Source: Owenia fusiformis (taxonomy: Eukaryota; Annelida; Polychaeta; Sabellida; Oweniidae). From it: 64,000 nucleotides of DNA. The stretch lies in assembly GCA_903813345.2 (NCBI GenBank), contig CAIIXF020000002.1:28403223-28467222 (forward strand), written 5' to 3'. The notes beneath the pieces are model-generated. The model saw only the letters and a program-made list of their open reading frames with translations. It searched no databases and was not told the DNA's origin. Of the stretch, positions 12,753-25,570 are shown one piece after another (position 1 is the stretch's first letter; each line of letters opens with the position of its first letter). The position numbers and the translations under genes are program-made.

Positions 12753-13180
12753 ATAGAAAAATGGCGGCTTTTACACGCTATTTTATGATTGTTGCTGAAA
12801 CTTGAGAAAAGTAGTGGAGCGATTTTTTCATATTTGGTGGTATGTGCATTGTCTAAAGACAATTCTGGTAGATATTTTAACGTTTTTTACTATCATTCGA
12901 AAAGTAGTGGAACAATTTTTTTCACATTTGATATGTGAATACTATAAACATGGCTAACTGTCTATTGACATTTTGGGGAGTAGGCGGCCATTTTGAAAAA
13001 AGGCAACCATTTTTACGTGCGTTTTTTTACCTTTTTCACTATAACTCAAAAAGTAATAGGGCGATTTTGTTCATATTTGATACGTGAATACTCATAAGCA
13101 TAGCAAACTCTCTTCTGACATTTTGGCAAGTAGAGGGCCATTTTGAAAAATGGCTGCCATTGATGTGTGCGAAGGGTGAT
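12753..13180. repeat. Diverged tandem repeat, ~90-150 bp spacing
   Basis: Variants of AAAAGTAGTGGARCRATTTTTTCA followed by ATTTG and ATGTGAATAC recur near 12810, 12900 and 13048. Each is followed or preceded by GGCCATTTTGAAAAA-like segments. The units are too diverged to align exactly by eye. No coding potential. Confidence 0.5.
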
Positions 13181-13539
13181 CATGAATTTCTTGACCGTTG
13201 GCTCTATTATCTATTTTTGCAATTTATATTCTTTCCTCGTGATTTTTTACCCAAAATAGGAACACACCATGTACCATTTACCTAAATAAGACTCAGTGCG
13301 TCAAGGGAAAAATTATCGAAGGAAATGTGAAAAACCAACCTTTTCAACCCGATAAATTTTGTGGATAGATTTAAGTAACGAAAAAAGAGAATCTTTTAAC
13401 GTAATCAGAAAGATAAAAGTCTTTCGAAGCAAATACACAAGAAATTAAAAATGAAATCCTTTATATATTCCTCAGATTAGATTTTTAAGATGTACAACAA
13501 ACCTCTCTCTTTTTTAAACAAAGGATATATCTCCTCAAT

Positions 13540-13850
13540 ATCATGTTAAGGCCCTATTTTAACAGGGCATCTACCCCGTCGACGATCCCCATGTCAAGGC
13601 TCCTTTTAACATGACACCTACTCCATTACCCGGTGTATAGGCGCTACTAAAAAGAGTACATATTCCTACCTCCTCAACCTCCGTTAAGGCCCCGGTTAAG
13701 ACTCTGTCTTAACAGGGTACCTACCCCCTCAACCCCCTGTCCCACTTTTACCCATTTACCCCCTGTTAAAACCCTACTTTTCAGAATACCTTACCCATCA
13801 CCCCGTTACAGCTATTATTCTACTGGGTACCTACCTCCCATTCCCCGCAC
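13540..13850. repeat. Degenerate pyrimidine-rich minisatellite
   Basis: Roughly 80-bp units with the theme GTTAAGGCCC, TTTTAACAGGG, TACCTACCCC repeat about four times. The strand asymmetry is strong (C/T-rich on the plus strand). Confidence 0.5.
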
Positions 13851-14830
13851 TTGGTAAAAAAGTAAAAATAATATAGAATAAAATGTTTACTATACTGCTA
13901 AATAAGTTGCATTAAGAGAGAATCGTAGAGAATATTTTTTCCAGTATAATAGGCAGTTATTTCTTTTATTATAGCGGAAAAAATATAATACGTATTTTTA
14001 CGAATTATTTTTGATAAATAATATTATTCGTGTATTATTTAAAGGGAACAACATATAATGCCATATAATATAGAATAATATTCCTGTCAGGAGCAAATAA
14101 TATGTTGGCATTTGCAATCAAAAACCGATTATACGCGGTTATTTTCGAGCCGTTGATCCCTAACTATTCAATTCCTATGAAATGAGTTTCATTCATACTG
14201 ATAATTAATCCGTTTGTTGGGGTTAATGGATTAATCTCTACAGCTGATGGCTCTTAATTCCACAAAAATAATTTGCAAAACAAGTTTTTACATATATATT
14301 AAATTGTATAATGTCCCTCATGTTATGATTAACATTGTGTTAAATTTATAATTCAATCAATTAATTCATTGTAAAGTTAATTTTTGAATTTTTGATTAAT
14401 TGGGTTTCCTCACATTTTTATTCCATTGTTTCTCTGTCACATTAAGTTTATAGCAAACAACATTTAAATCGATCCCCTCTTACACAGGTACAAACAACCT
14501 TTTTGCCAACTGGAAAAACAGTCGCAAATGTTTCTCTTCTACAATAAATAACCTTCATCAAAACACCAAAAGCTGGATAGCCAAATGCGTAATACTATTT
14601 TCTGGTCGAATCATGGTGGTTGCTTGGTCGAATCATGCTCGAGCAAGCAACCACAAAATCCTCATATAGCTCAAACTCTGGGCAGCACCAGTACAAATAC
14701 AAATGGCCGTATTTCCAATAATCCCATCGTGATTAATGAAATTAACCCCCCCCCCCCGCCCATCAAGCAGGTCAACATATCGACACCCACAACCACATTT
14801 AGGGGAACGGCCGGCTGCGGCCCCCAGAGA

Positions 14831-15670
14831 TGCTTAAAATTGCATCCTGGAATGTATGGTCAACTCAATGGAATGGTCAACTCAAAACAACGACAACGCT
14901 AATTTTCGAAAATATATTTTAGTGCATCTTGATTATGATATTATCTGTATAAATGAATCATTTTTACGTGACAACGAATCTCTTAACGCCATTGATAACT
15001 ACCAATTGATTGGCCACAATCTCACCAATACCCACCCAAACGCCAGGAGAGGCTCAGGGGGTGTTGGGATTCTCCTACACAAAATTCTTATCTTAAAGAA
15101 TTTTACATATTATGAAGTTTTAGATAAAAGCATATGTGATATACTATGGATAAAACTAACCCCCAAATCTCATTGTAATGATAAAGAACCAATGTGTATT
15201 TGCTCTGCATATCTGCCCCCAAAGGATACATCACGCGCAAGTGACGCAATAGACTTTTACAAAACGTTATTGTACCAGTTATACGCCCACCAAAACAGCG
15301 GCCAAATATTAATCTGCGGCGACTTTAACTCGCGTGTAGGAGATGCAACTGATTACATCGAAGGTGTAGGTATGATACCACCCCGAGAAATTATTGATCA
15401 TGTAAAAGTAGCTATGGCGATAGATTAACCGACTTTCTCACGGTGTCTAACATGTGCATGCTAAATGGAAGGTTTAGTAAGAATGACTTTATATCAATTT
15501 CGCACAAGGGAAAGGCAGTTGTGGACTATTGTATAGTGCGCCATGAACAGTATAATGTCTGGATTGAATTCGCAGTACGTTCGATGACAGATATAGCAAG
15601 GGATCACCCCACACTGGCCACATATCCGCCAAATGTAATTCTAGATCATTCTATCTTAGAATGTAGCCTC
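14831..15670 (+). pseudogene. LINE endonuclease domain, frameshifted
   Basis: The segment from 14831 encodes LKIASWNVW, the typical first strand of EEP endonucleases. It continues in the frame of 14856-15428 with IICINESFL (the catalytic-Glu region), GGVGILL, and the hallmark ICGDFNSRVGD at about 15313-15345. After a stop at 15428 the domain continues in another frame (15443-15931) with VVDYCIV and the terminal LDHSIL (D-H pair). In family members these residues coordinate the metal and nick target DNA. At least two lesions interrupt the frame, so the domain is not expressed as one piece. Confidence 0.8.
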
Positions 15671-15927
15671 ATTCGACATGAGGCTAATACAAACCACGCA
15701 TGTAGTATTGATACAAATGTTAATTCGCAACATAATCAAAATGTTAAATTTGATATTGGGAAAATCAGTGACAATTTCATGAACAACGATATTATACTCC
15801 CCAAAATAAACCAAACGATTGAAAGCATCGAGAAGCATATTCGTGAATCCCATGCGATTGACAACGCATACAAGGAATTTGAGGATCTTATTAACACCGA
15901 AATGGAAAATACACTTCCCCGAAAAAA

Positions 15928-16327
15928 ATGAAACCAATGAGTAAGCGTACCAAATCTATGGCAAAACCATACTGGTGTGAAGAACTCCAGACTAAATGGA
16001 ATAATGTGACAATCAAACAGAAGGCGTGGCTACGTTGTAAACAACCGAGATCTTCCAGACAACTTAAGGCAGAATACAATACTGAACGCAGAGCCTTTGC
16101 CACAATGTTGAGACGTCACAAACGGAGATACCCGAGCTTGAAGAACAGGCACACTTCTCGAATTATATCACAATATGACCAAGGTACCTTTTGGAATGAA
16201 TTTGGTAGAATTGGAATATCGAATGATAGAACTGCCAAGATTCCAATGGAAGTTAAGCTACAAGATGGAACAATATTATATGACTCAAATGACGTCATGA
16301 GTAAATGGCAACAAGATTTTGATAATA
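15928..16327 (+). pseudogene. LINE linker between endonuclease and RT
   Basis: This open frame holds basic, Trp/Arg-rich sequence (PYWCEEL, WLRCKQ, RRAFATMLRRHKRRY), typical of the stretch between the endonuclease and RT domains of LINEs. The frame runs WQQDFDN up to 16327, then into the inserted MITE, where it stops at 16371. Coding resumes after 16744 with NNENLSFDQQHL, so the insertion lies in the middle of the ancestral ORF. Confidence 0.7.
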
Positions 16328-16742
16328 GTAGCCTGGCCAGAACAAGTCATGCCTCTCTATTTTCTCAATAACTTTCTCAATTTTTAATATTTTTTCATGA
16401 AATTTTCACAGAATAAACTTTAAAGAATTCCTAATATACAATTTTTTTTATATGGTAAATGCCTCATTAAATCAAATTTGTAGATCATTTTAGGACAAAA
16501 CGTAATTTAGATTTTTCGTATCTTTTTAGAAAAAATGGCGACAAAAATGACCCATCAACAGAATATGACATTATTTTTTAAAAGGTTGTAACAATGAAAT
16601 TAATGAGGCATTTACCATATAAAAATAGTTGTATGTTGGGAATTCTTTAAAGTTTATTCTGTGAAAATTTCATGAAAAAATATTTAAAATTGAGAAAGTT
16701 ATTGAGAAAATAGAGAGGCATGACTTGTTCTGGCCAGGCTAC
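16328..16742. mobile_element. 415-bp foldback MITE with TA target duplication
   Basis: The left arm starts GTAGCCTGGCCAGAACAAGT and the right arm ends with its reverse complement. The two arms match almost perfectly for about 145 bp. TA dinucleotides flank both ends (16326-16327 and 16743-16744). Such a palindromic element with a TA duplication is typical of Tc1/mariner-derived MITEs. It disrupts the LINE ORF. Confidence 0.85.
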
Positions 16743-16744
16743 TA

Positions 16745-17712
16745 TGTACAATAATAATGAAAATCTTTCATTCGACCAGCAGCACCTGGACAGTATAAAC
16801 GAACAAATGGCAAATACTAACACATCGGAAGATGATAACGTGAATCCCCGGCTAAACCAAGATATAACAATTGACGAAGTCGCTAAAGCAGTGTATGCAG
16901 CCAAATTACGTTAAGCTTCCGGCGTTGACGACATCTCAGCCGAAACACTCAAAAACCCACAATGTATTGGCATCCTCCATAAAATAACGTCTGTATGTTT
17001 TGCCATAGGAAAGGTACCCTCGGTATGGAATCAAGGGATTATCAACCCCATTTTTAAATCTTGGGATCGTAAAGTACCAATGAATTATCGTGGCATTTGT
17101 CTCATGTCTATCCCATGCAAAATATACTGCACTGTGCTCAATTCAAGACTCATACAATGGCTTGAGATTGACCGAAAGTGATCACCAGAACGGATTTAGA
17201 GGCGACAGAAGCTGCATGGATCATATATACTCTTTAACGTCAATTATTAATAATCGTAAGTGTGCTAAGCAGTCGACGTACTTCGAGTACGTCGACGCAA
17301 AACGTGCATTTGATACCATAAATCGATAGTGTATGTACTTCTGTCAAGTTAACTCTGGCTGGAGTAAAGGGACGTATTTTAAATGCAATCCAATCATTTT
17401 ATGTTGGAGTGAAATACGATGTACGCATTAACGGAACCCTAACGTCATGGTTTAACGTCAACTCTGGTTTGAAACAAGGCTGCAAGATTTCCACAACGCT
17501 GTTCGCCGTCTACGTAAACGACCTGACCGATGAAATTGACGCAATGTCATGCGGTGTACCAGTAGGTGACACGCGTGTAGGGATATTATTATACGCCGAC
17601 GATATTGTGCTAATCGCTGAAAATGAAAACAACCTGCAACGTATGCTGGACACTATGAATCGTTAGTGCAGTAAATGATGTATGACTGTTAACGGTCTTA
17701 AGACCAACGTGA
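16745..17712 (+). pseudogene. LINE reverse transcriptase, frameshifted and 3'-truncated
   Basis: RT blocks are visible in order but in different frames: SGVDDISAETLKN after a stop at about 16914; NYRGICLMSIPCK at about 17080; QNGFRGDRSCMDHIYSL at about 17190; the VDAKRAFDTINR motif at about 17295-17326; LKQGCKIS at 17471; and the catalytic LLYADDIVLIAENE at about 17588-17627. Stops at 16914, 17329 and 17666 and a frameshift near 17090-17170 disrupt it. The fragment ends before the thumb is complete. Confidence 0.85.
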
Positions 17713-17720
17713 TTCACCAT

Positions 17721-17770
17721 CACTTACTTACCTTCTTACTCACTCACTCACTCACTCACTCACTTACTCT
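17721..17770 (+). repeat. (CACT)n microsatellite
   Basis: At least eight CACT units follow a few TTAC variants at the broken 3' end of the LINE. Confidence 0.9.
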
Positions 17771-19704
17771 GTAACACGCATGGTCTCTATTCTACAGATT
17801 TTGACATACATTAAATAAGAGACTAGGAAAAATCTGCAAATAGTAATCATATATACTAGGTATCGCCAATAACAAAATCATCGCATGTTCCAACCCGCCG
17901 AAAGTCGGACACGCGGCATTATCTAATGTAAAAGGCCCAAGACAGACGTTCTCATGAAAAGTCGCCAATAACCAATTAAAATAGAACCATAAGATAGAGG
18001 AAGAAAAGAGCACCCCAGACCGAAAGCTTGCTACTCCCCTGCCTGTACAGTGTATATCAATTTACCTTATTCGTTATTTCTAGCATCTAACTCGGGGTAC
18101 ATATTAATGCAAGTAGTTTTTCTGCCTGGGTTACTCTGTCTCATAATGTTTATTTACAAGTTACTTACATGTATTGAAAATGATTGGGTGAAGGGGGGTA
18201 AAGCGTCTTTATCCTAAATAAGTCTCAATGATCCAAAATGTTGAAGGATCGCAATCAAAATGTTGAAAACAAAGAGATATCTGTGGTCCTGTATGCGACC
18301 TTGCCCGAAACAAACGAGATTTACGCATTATGAACTCATCTTAGAATATATTCAAACAAATAGTTAGTTTCCCTATAGTTATTTCCCTATGGACTGACTT
18401 TTTATTCGAAAGAACGGAAATTTGGAATAAACAAATGATCTCATTTCAAATGGCAACAAAGTAAAATCTTGGCACAAGGGCACAAAATGAATTGTTTAAA
18501 ACATTTGAAACAAGGAGAATCATTAACCTTGGGAATTTGAATCTTATAGAAGGATTGGTCGATAAAAAGCATCTTTGCAAAAAAGCGTCCTTTACTTATT
18601 GATCACCCCTCGATCACCCCTCGTACAAATAATTTATTGAAGTATACGTGTGTTGAGGAAAACAAATTGGTTCGCTGCATCACACAAATACATGTATACA
18701 TATCAAATGTGAATGCCAACACAAAGAACAAGTAAAACTATTTAACGAATATGAATTGTATAGATTATTACATTCGATAGAATAAAAAAAACATTCGATA
18801 GATTTGGTAAAGGTTTGGTAAATTGTTTGTTTTATTTGGTATTTATGGAATATTTAATGTATCGAATAAAGAAGCAGTTTAAATACCATACGCCAGAACC
18901 CCTCTTATCTGCCATTTGCTTTTGGAAGGATAAAGACAAAGTGGACGCGGCTATATTACGATATACGTCAAATATTTATGACATTTCCCTTCACCAGGGC
19001 CTACACCAATATTCTTAACACCACTTATTAAAGGATACATGCATCAAGGGGTAGACATCATTCAAAAGTCATAAACATTACCGGGTCGGTCAGGGGAAGG
19101 TGCAATTTCTACATGCAAGCTCATTTGCACATATACACATATAATTAATAAAGTGGATTCCTTGGGAATATGTTATTGGGTTTATAAGCGTAACAAGGGG
19201 GAGCGATTGGTTCGCACCCCCTCCCTACAACCGATAAAATACAACTGAACATATCTCGTGACAAACATGGCAAGCATCCCGAAGATATGGTAACATTTGA
19301 AAGGTTGAGAGTTTCGTCTTGATACATCGTGTTTTGTGAGTAAATATCACTGGTCTGTAGTTAAAATGACAACAAAATTGCTATTTGTGCAAATTACAAG
19401 CTAATAAGAGAGTGTCGCAACATGGTTTTAGTACATCGTTAATTTGTTATTTAATTGCTCATTCAATAATATGCAAGTTTATGTACTGTGCATTAAGCTT
19501 GATTTCAAAGAAATGTTGATGATATAATTAACAATATCACTATCTAACACGAAACATACCTCATTGTGCGTGTGTCCATTGATACAGTTTGTAGAAGAAT
19601 TTCTAGTATGACTTGCGATGGTAACCGGTTAATGTTCAAAGCCACATCCACTGAGCTTGTCAATCGATGATTTATGGGATAATATTTATGTTTATGAACA
19701 TACA
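17771..19704. other. Intergenic, one dispersed repeat
   Basis: No gene was recognised. The segment at 18551-18612 (GATTGGTC, then AAAAAGCGTCC and TTACTTATTGATCACC) returns in the same orientation at 25511-25570, with substitutions. Other short frames here have no recognisable motif. Confidence 0.5.
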
Positions 19705-21038
19705 CTCCCCTCCATAAGTTTGGCAACCTTAGCTCCCCCATTGAACTACGTGTTAAATCCTCTTTACCTTTGAATTTTTATTTACTTAACCTACGATGAA
19801 AATACTTATACAATTAATGGAAACGTAGTTTGACTTTATTTCCAAAACCATCAAATTTCCTCAATTTTCTCATGTTAACCAATGGGAAATGGTAGGTTTG
19901 GCGCAAGTCATATGCCAGAATATCCATCCATCCAAGTCCTTGAAAAAAATACGAGTTAGGTAGGCAATTGAATTTGCTAACTTTACTTAACAAAGAATTG
20001 ATATGTTTCTTCAGGTTCAACAAAGTTAAAGGGCTTTAGTCAAAATTGTTTTTCAAAAAACCTCTCCCATTGAAATAACACAAGAGGCGAAAAATTATTT
20101 TCTAAAATGACTTTGAAGCGCTGTAACTTTAATATTTCCCAAATAAAAAAACTAAACACTTAATGTACAAAAAAGTTAGACAATTCAATTTTCTATATAA
20201 AAATATTTTTGCTGAATCTTATACTGAAAACCCACGAACCCTCCATTTCCGGTTTGGATTAATGGGAATGACGATTTTCAAAAGTTCATCAAAATCAAAA
20301 TTTTAGACCTATTGTAATTGAGGAGAACAATTTAGAAAATTTGGAGGTATTGGAAATAAAGTCAATTCCGTCAATATTATAAGTTATTTCATCGTCAGTT
20401 AATGCCTGGGTCACATTTGCTCCTATCCATCGGCCGGCGCCCGGCCAATTACCCAAATGCGAGTAGGTAGTTACCAGTTTCACCACCAGGTGGCTGATTC
20501 GGGTCAATTAACATGGTAGGTATATAAGAAAGTTCCCTTAAACTTGAATATTATCAATTTAAGTGGCTCAATTTTCATATAATCCTTATGTGTCTGATAC
20601 TTATACTAATAAAAATATGTCCAGTAAAGCAAAATATTATCTGTTCACTAAAAGAAAAGATATTTCATTTTTTGTGATTTTATAGCATGGGGTCTATGGG
20701 GAATCTCCCCGAGCTAGAAGTCACATTTTCAAAGAAAATTAATTTTTCAAAGTTGATAAACACTTTTTAAAACCACATTTCTAGATGTAATTTTACATGT
20801 AGATTTCAAATATGATATTACTTTGACTTAATTCTGAATTTTTAATGACGTAAATCAAGATTATTTCTACTCGCATCTGGGTTATTGAGTGTTTTGTTCA
20901 ATATTGTATTCAATTTTGAACAAAATACTCAATCGGCCGGGCGCCGTAGTGAAAATCGGAGCAAATGTGACCAAGGCAAAAGTAGATAAAAATTCAAACG
21001 TAGAGAGGGGAGCTCAGGTTGCCAAACCTATGGAGGAA
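19705..21038. mobile_element. Foldback element, copy 1 of the CTCCCC..CCATAAGTTTGG family
   Basis: The left end CTCCCCTCCATAAGTTTGGC returns inverted at about 21008-21036 (GTTGCCAAACCTATGGAGG). The internal sequence matches the 26920-27777 copy, for example the CCAATGGGAAATGG segment and the CAATTCAATTTTCTATATAAA tract. A second foldback (20404-20977) is nested in its right half, which explains why this copy is longer. Not coding. Confidence 0.7.
20404..20977. mobile_element. Nested foldback with GC-rich palindromic ends
   Basis: GGTCACATTTGCTCC at about 20409 is matched inverted by GGAGCAAATGTGACC ending at 20972. Both sides contain a CGGCCGG..GCGCC core and the TGCGAGTAG motif. The right arm holds an additional ~48-bp palindrome (20885-20932; TTTTGTTCAA / TTGAACAAAA). 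A related copy lacking the GC-rich ends is present at 33154-33363. Confidence 0.65.
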
Positions 21039-24000
21039 CCTATGAGCGTTTCATGGCTAAATGCAAAATCATTGGAGCAGATACCATCCAAAAACATCTG
21101 ACATTCAACATGTCATATATAAGACTACATCGCTCTGGTAACCGTTTTCAGAGTTAAAAGTATGGGTAAGCATATTTATAGTATTATGAGTCCACTTCCT
21201 ACAAATACACTAATTGTACAGCACTATGTCTAGAACACATTCAAAATGGCAGCTGTGACGGTTACGCGATGAACACGATACAAACCTATGTCATATTCCG
21301 CACATATAGTTATTTTGCAGTTTTAGACAAGCATTTCCACATATACAGCATTTGAAATATTCAAATGACGTATTCTTATGACGCCCCTTGTATGCATTCG
21401 TGCATCAATGAACTCCAATGAAACGTATCATTGCTTCTATTATTCATTATATTATGATTTTGAATGTCAAATACAGCTCCAAGTACCGCTGGATTAGGAT
21501 ATCGAGCGCATTAGAAATAATAAATTGGCTCATGCACGTTGTTATTGTACTTGTCTGAAAATAAAGATTAGATCAATTACATTTAGTGGTTCAAAAATAT
21601 AATATCACACTATTGTACAAAACATGAGTCTAGTATATTATTGACTTTCTCAGAATTGGTTTTTGTGTAAAACTAGGGAATCGTTCTGTATAATCATCTT
21701 ACTTTCTCGCTCATTGTACTATTGAACAATTTGCATTCCTTGTACCCTGTATTGATCAACTTTTGCAACTGTGTAACATGTACTATGGCATATCAAATAT
21801 TTTAAAATTTAAAACGATATTGTTTACATTCTTTCTTCAACCATCATATAACTTGGAACATGGACTTAACTATTGCACCACTGTTCAGCGAATAGCACTC
21901 GATCACTCCGAGCACCAAACGTATTAACCTTTTGACTAAGCAGTCGATATACTCAAAAGCGACCTGGTTTAAAGCCAAATAATTCGCGCAAGCGCGATGA
22001 TTTAGGGTAGTGTGTAGATATGCTTTCGTTGCAAATATTGTTTCAATATTTTATAAACGTCTGGCATCATATGAACTGTAGCTAGTTTTGAATAGATAAA
22101 GCCTGATATGTTCGTAAAATGCTGCAATTTCAATGTGGAAGGATTCGTTGGACATTCCGTCTGCCAGTCTACGGGTCCCCTTTTCCATTATAAATATGTA
22201 TCAAAAAAGCCCCGCTGGGTTTTTAATCAGTTTTGCTCGAAAGTAATTAAAAGGCCGACCATAATTTCTTCAATGAATTATTTCATTATTACATATTATA
22301 AATAATTCTCGGTTTACTTTGTGATGGTGTTCATGTGTGCTTCATAAAACTGTTTCTGTAGAAATGGTAATTACTATACTTTACCTGTAAAAAACTGTAT
22401 TACAGAATTATATGATTGTTCCGTTGTTTCAATCTATGGAATTATGATAACAATTTTCAGTTGCTTGAACAAGAGACATTAAATAAAAAGTATTGCAGAC
22501 CAAATCATTTTGATATATGATGAAAATGTTAAAAAAAACATAAATGGCCGTCAATAAACTAGAAAAATAAAATAAATGAATAGTGTAAGTTGTCCTGAAT
22601 GGCTTATCACGCCTTGCAAGTGATATATTCCGTGGCACTGGATTTGTTACATTATACTACGGATTATAACTGATTATTTCGGAATTGGTCATTCATTAGA
22701 TATCCCCGGGGAATGCTCCCTTGTAACATGTGACCTTGGACTGGATTGCTTTAACTGGTGAATAGGGTCATAACAACTTGCCAAGTCCATGTACAACTAA
22801 GTTACCCATCATATACACGTGAAATGGTTCCAATAATCGAGGTTTCAAAAAGTTATGATTGATGATCTTTTTTACGTTTTGGCGAATTTAAACTAAATAG
22901 ATTATTTCGCTAGAGCTTTTGAACTCTTCTATCAATTGGTTAACAAATGTTTTCTCTTCAAAGATCGTATATTACTATATGTCAGTCAATAGTATATTAA
23001 AATCAAAACGTTAACGTATTCCACGAACCCAATTCCTCTTCAACGTATAGTACTTCAAGCAGCAACATGCTAATCTTACAATTGCCGAACGGCACCCGTC
23101 TGGACATCCTTTGCTTTATTTGATACATATTTTATAATGTATACATTTTGATTGTGAAAATCCGCAGCCCAATACTTTTCTAGCACCCAGTGTGATAACG
23201 TAATGCGTTGATTTTACCATCCAAGCAATCAAAATCAAATAGTCGATGGAACAGTATTTCCCGTTATAAACTTACCATCTATTCAAAACATTATATGATA
23301 CAAATGTCACACCCATCTAGAAAGCTCTCTCTAACAGGACTCTTTCTTTAAAAACAATTCAACCATTTTTGTACTTTGAATCCATTGTAACTTCACAAAT
23401 TTATAATATATCGTGAATCTTTTGGGAGATATTGTATTTGAGATAAAAAGGAATAGATTGGTAGGTCAATAGTTCATGTTACTTAGAAATTTGTCAGCCC
23501 CATATAGAGATCTGATTCTGCCTTTAAGTACAGATTATTTTTATTTCAAATTCAAAGGAAGAACAAATATGTATTTTGAGCACTATGAATTGCAAGGCAT
23601 TAGATTTTAAAAAAGGTTTAATTTTAGAGTCTACGAAGCACAATGAATATCTCGAGTACCTATTGAGCGTATTCGTATAGCCATAAAGACTTTTATATGG
23701 GCGTCATGATTAAATAAATAATACTTATTCTTCGAAAACGTTTGCTATTAAATAGTCCACTATTCAGTAACTATCATCTTACCTCAGTATTGAAGTGTGG
23801 GAATCGCATTTTTCAGAATTCAGAATTTGACATATTGAATTCTGAAGTCTCAATGAATAAGGAATGAAATTATCCCTAAAATATCTCGTTTTGAAAATAC
23901 ATTCCCCTCTTTAAGTTTGGCAACCTTACCTCGTAAAATTATCTCAGTCCAAGAATGTAAAGGAATATGGCCAATGTATGTAAAGCTTTTTGAAAATGCA

Positions 24001-24454
24001 TGCCATACAATTTCACCTCTATAGATTGTAAAATAATCTAAGTCCAAGAATGTAAAGCTTTTTTGACACAATTCCTCATCCTCTTAACTCAAGATTGTGA
24101 GACAAGGCAGAATCCATTCTCTGACATGGTAGCAAGATGCAGTTGCACGGGTTGTTTTATTTCATCAATGTCAATAAACCTGCGTCCCTTCTTAATAGAA
24201 ATAAGTAGTATAGGAATAAATGAGTCACATGTGGGCAGATCTGGAAAATAGGGTGCATTGGCCAAGGGCTCAATTTTGAGGTCCAGGGATATTGTTTTCT
24301 GAACATTTTGAGATCTGTGGGCAGGCACATTTTTCCGTATGGAGTAAGGTGTTCCCTTCTCTCATCAACCCCTTCTTCCACAATGCTTTCTCAAATTGAC
24401 CTGCAAACCCCGACCATACAACACTCTGACATCACAATACGTACTGTTTGTGTG
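21039..24454. other. Intergenic, dispersed repeat fragments
   Basis: No gene was recognised. The segment at 23368-23530 (TTTGTACTTTGAATCCATT ... AGATCTGATTCTGCCTTTAA) has a diverged direct copy at 50786-50946. A solo end of the CCATAAGTTTGG foldback family lies at about 23899-23933 (TTTAAGTTTGGCAACCTTAC). Overlapping small ORFs at 24063-24400 on both strands show no recognisable domain. Confidence 0.45.
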
Positions 24455-24457
24455 TTA

Positions 24458-25265
24458 CCCCCCTATCACACCAAACTAGTTCTTACCCGTTCTTGCAAAT
24501 CCTACGAAAACGTCGTAAAACGGGCTCAATCTGGCTGTGGTCGGGAAATATGTCTGAAATAATTAGCTTCTTCGTTCTTAAACAGTCTTCAATACGTCCA
24601 TCTCGTTCGCAGCTCGTTCAGGTCGCACCACGTCGGTGTGCAACGTCGTAGAACGCGTCTCTTAGTCTAGAAGGTCAACATGACCTGGTAACAAAACGGT
24701 ATGGTCGCCATCGAATTTTGAATCGATTCAAAATTCTAAAATCACATTCCCGTCTGAGAACGTTCATAAAGTTCGTAAATAGACCTTAGAAAGTTGCAGC
24801 TACGTTCAATCCGTTCGCACACAGTTTAAAACCAGTTTTGAAGAACGCAGTGGCAACTTGTTTGGTTCGATAGCTATATTTTTGCTAACTCGTTCATAAG
24901 CAGTGTTAAATACGTTCTTAATTAGTTTAAACCCGTTTGCAATTAGTTCTACCTCGTTCTCAACACGTCCTCAGACAGTTCAACTCGTTGTTAAAACGTC
25001 CCTAGTAGGATTGAAGTGCGATGGTTCCGTTCGTAGTACGTCCAGCTCGTCGTTAGTACGTTGTCACTCGTTCTAATTGTAGAACGTGACGACCACGAGA
25101 AAATTTTGAGCATTGTCTAAGTTCTAGAGGACCCACCCGTTCGAGTACGTTCGATGAAGTTTGTAAATAGATCCCAAACGGTTCTTAGTAGGTCCAGTCC
25201 GTTCGTATACAGTTGAAGCCCGTTTTCGAGATCGCAGTAAGAACTAGTTTGGTGTGATAGTAGGG
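24458..25265 (+). mobile_element. Harbinger-like MITE, copy 1
   Basis: The ends CCCCCCTATCACACCAAACT and its imperfect inverse (GTTTGGTGTGATAGTAGGG) bound 808 bp flanked by TTA at 24455-24457 and 25266-25268. A 3-bp TWA duplication is typical of PIF/Harbinger. The interior is dense in GTTC/CGTT motifs spaced 10-11 bp apart and holds a perfect 24-bp palindrome at about 24714-24737. Small ORFs here also appear in the other copies but run through palindromes and stops; no protein is proposed. Confidence 0.8.
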
Positions 25266-25570
25266 TTACCAGTCAGCAAAACAGTTCAAACAACACAACA
25301 CTTGTTGCATATAAAAAAAGTTTAAAGCTAACTGAAAGCCAAACTGGCTAATAACTAAATATGTGACGTAAATGTCGGTCCCGGGTACCTGTAACAGTAC
25401 CTTCTCCACGGAAATAAGGATATATCAACATATATTATATATTTTTTCTTCAAATCTTCAGAATTGATTGATAATTGAATGATGTATCACTGGTAGGAAA
25501 ATCAAAGGGATTGGTCCATAAAAACTATCTGTGTAAAAAAGCGTCCATTACTTATTGATCACCTCTCGTG

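Larger units (their letters stand above)
14585..17712 (+). mobile_element. Degenerate non-LTR retrotransposon (LINE)
   Basis: The order is a proline-containing N-terminal segment, an apurinic-type (EEP) endonuclease from about 14831, a linker, and a reverse transcriptase ending near 17712. The element is broken by frameshifts and stops and is split by a 415-bp MITE at 16328-16742. Its 3' end stops inside the RT domain, just after the conserved VN..K.NVIHH segment, and a (CACT)n repeat follows. No poly(A) tail or intact ORF remains. The clade (CR1/L2/I-like) cannot be fixed by eye. Confidence 0.85.

Noticed and set aside
14585-14902. 105-aa frame with poly-Pro as a LINE ORF1
   Set aside because: It overlaps the endonuclease start in another frame and has no zinc knuckle or coiled coil.
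24063-24400. Cluster of overlapping small frames on both strands
   Set aside because: No motif, no splice support, and both strands are equally open, which suggests chance.
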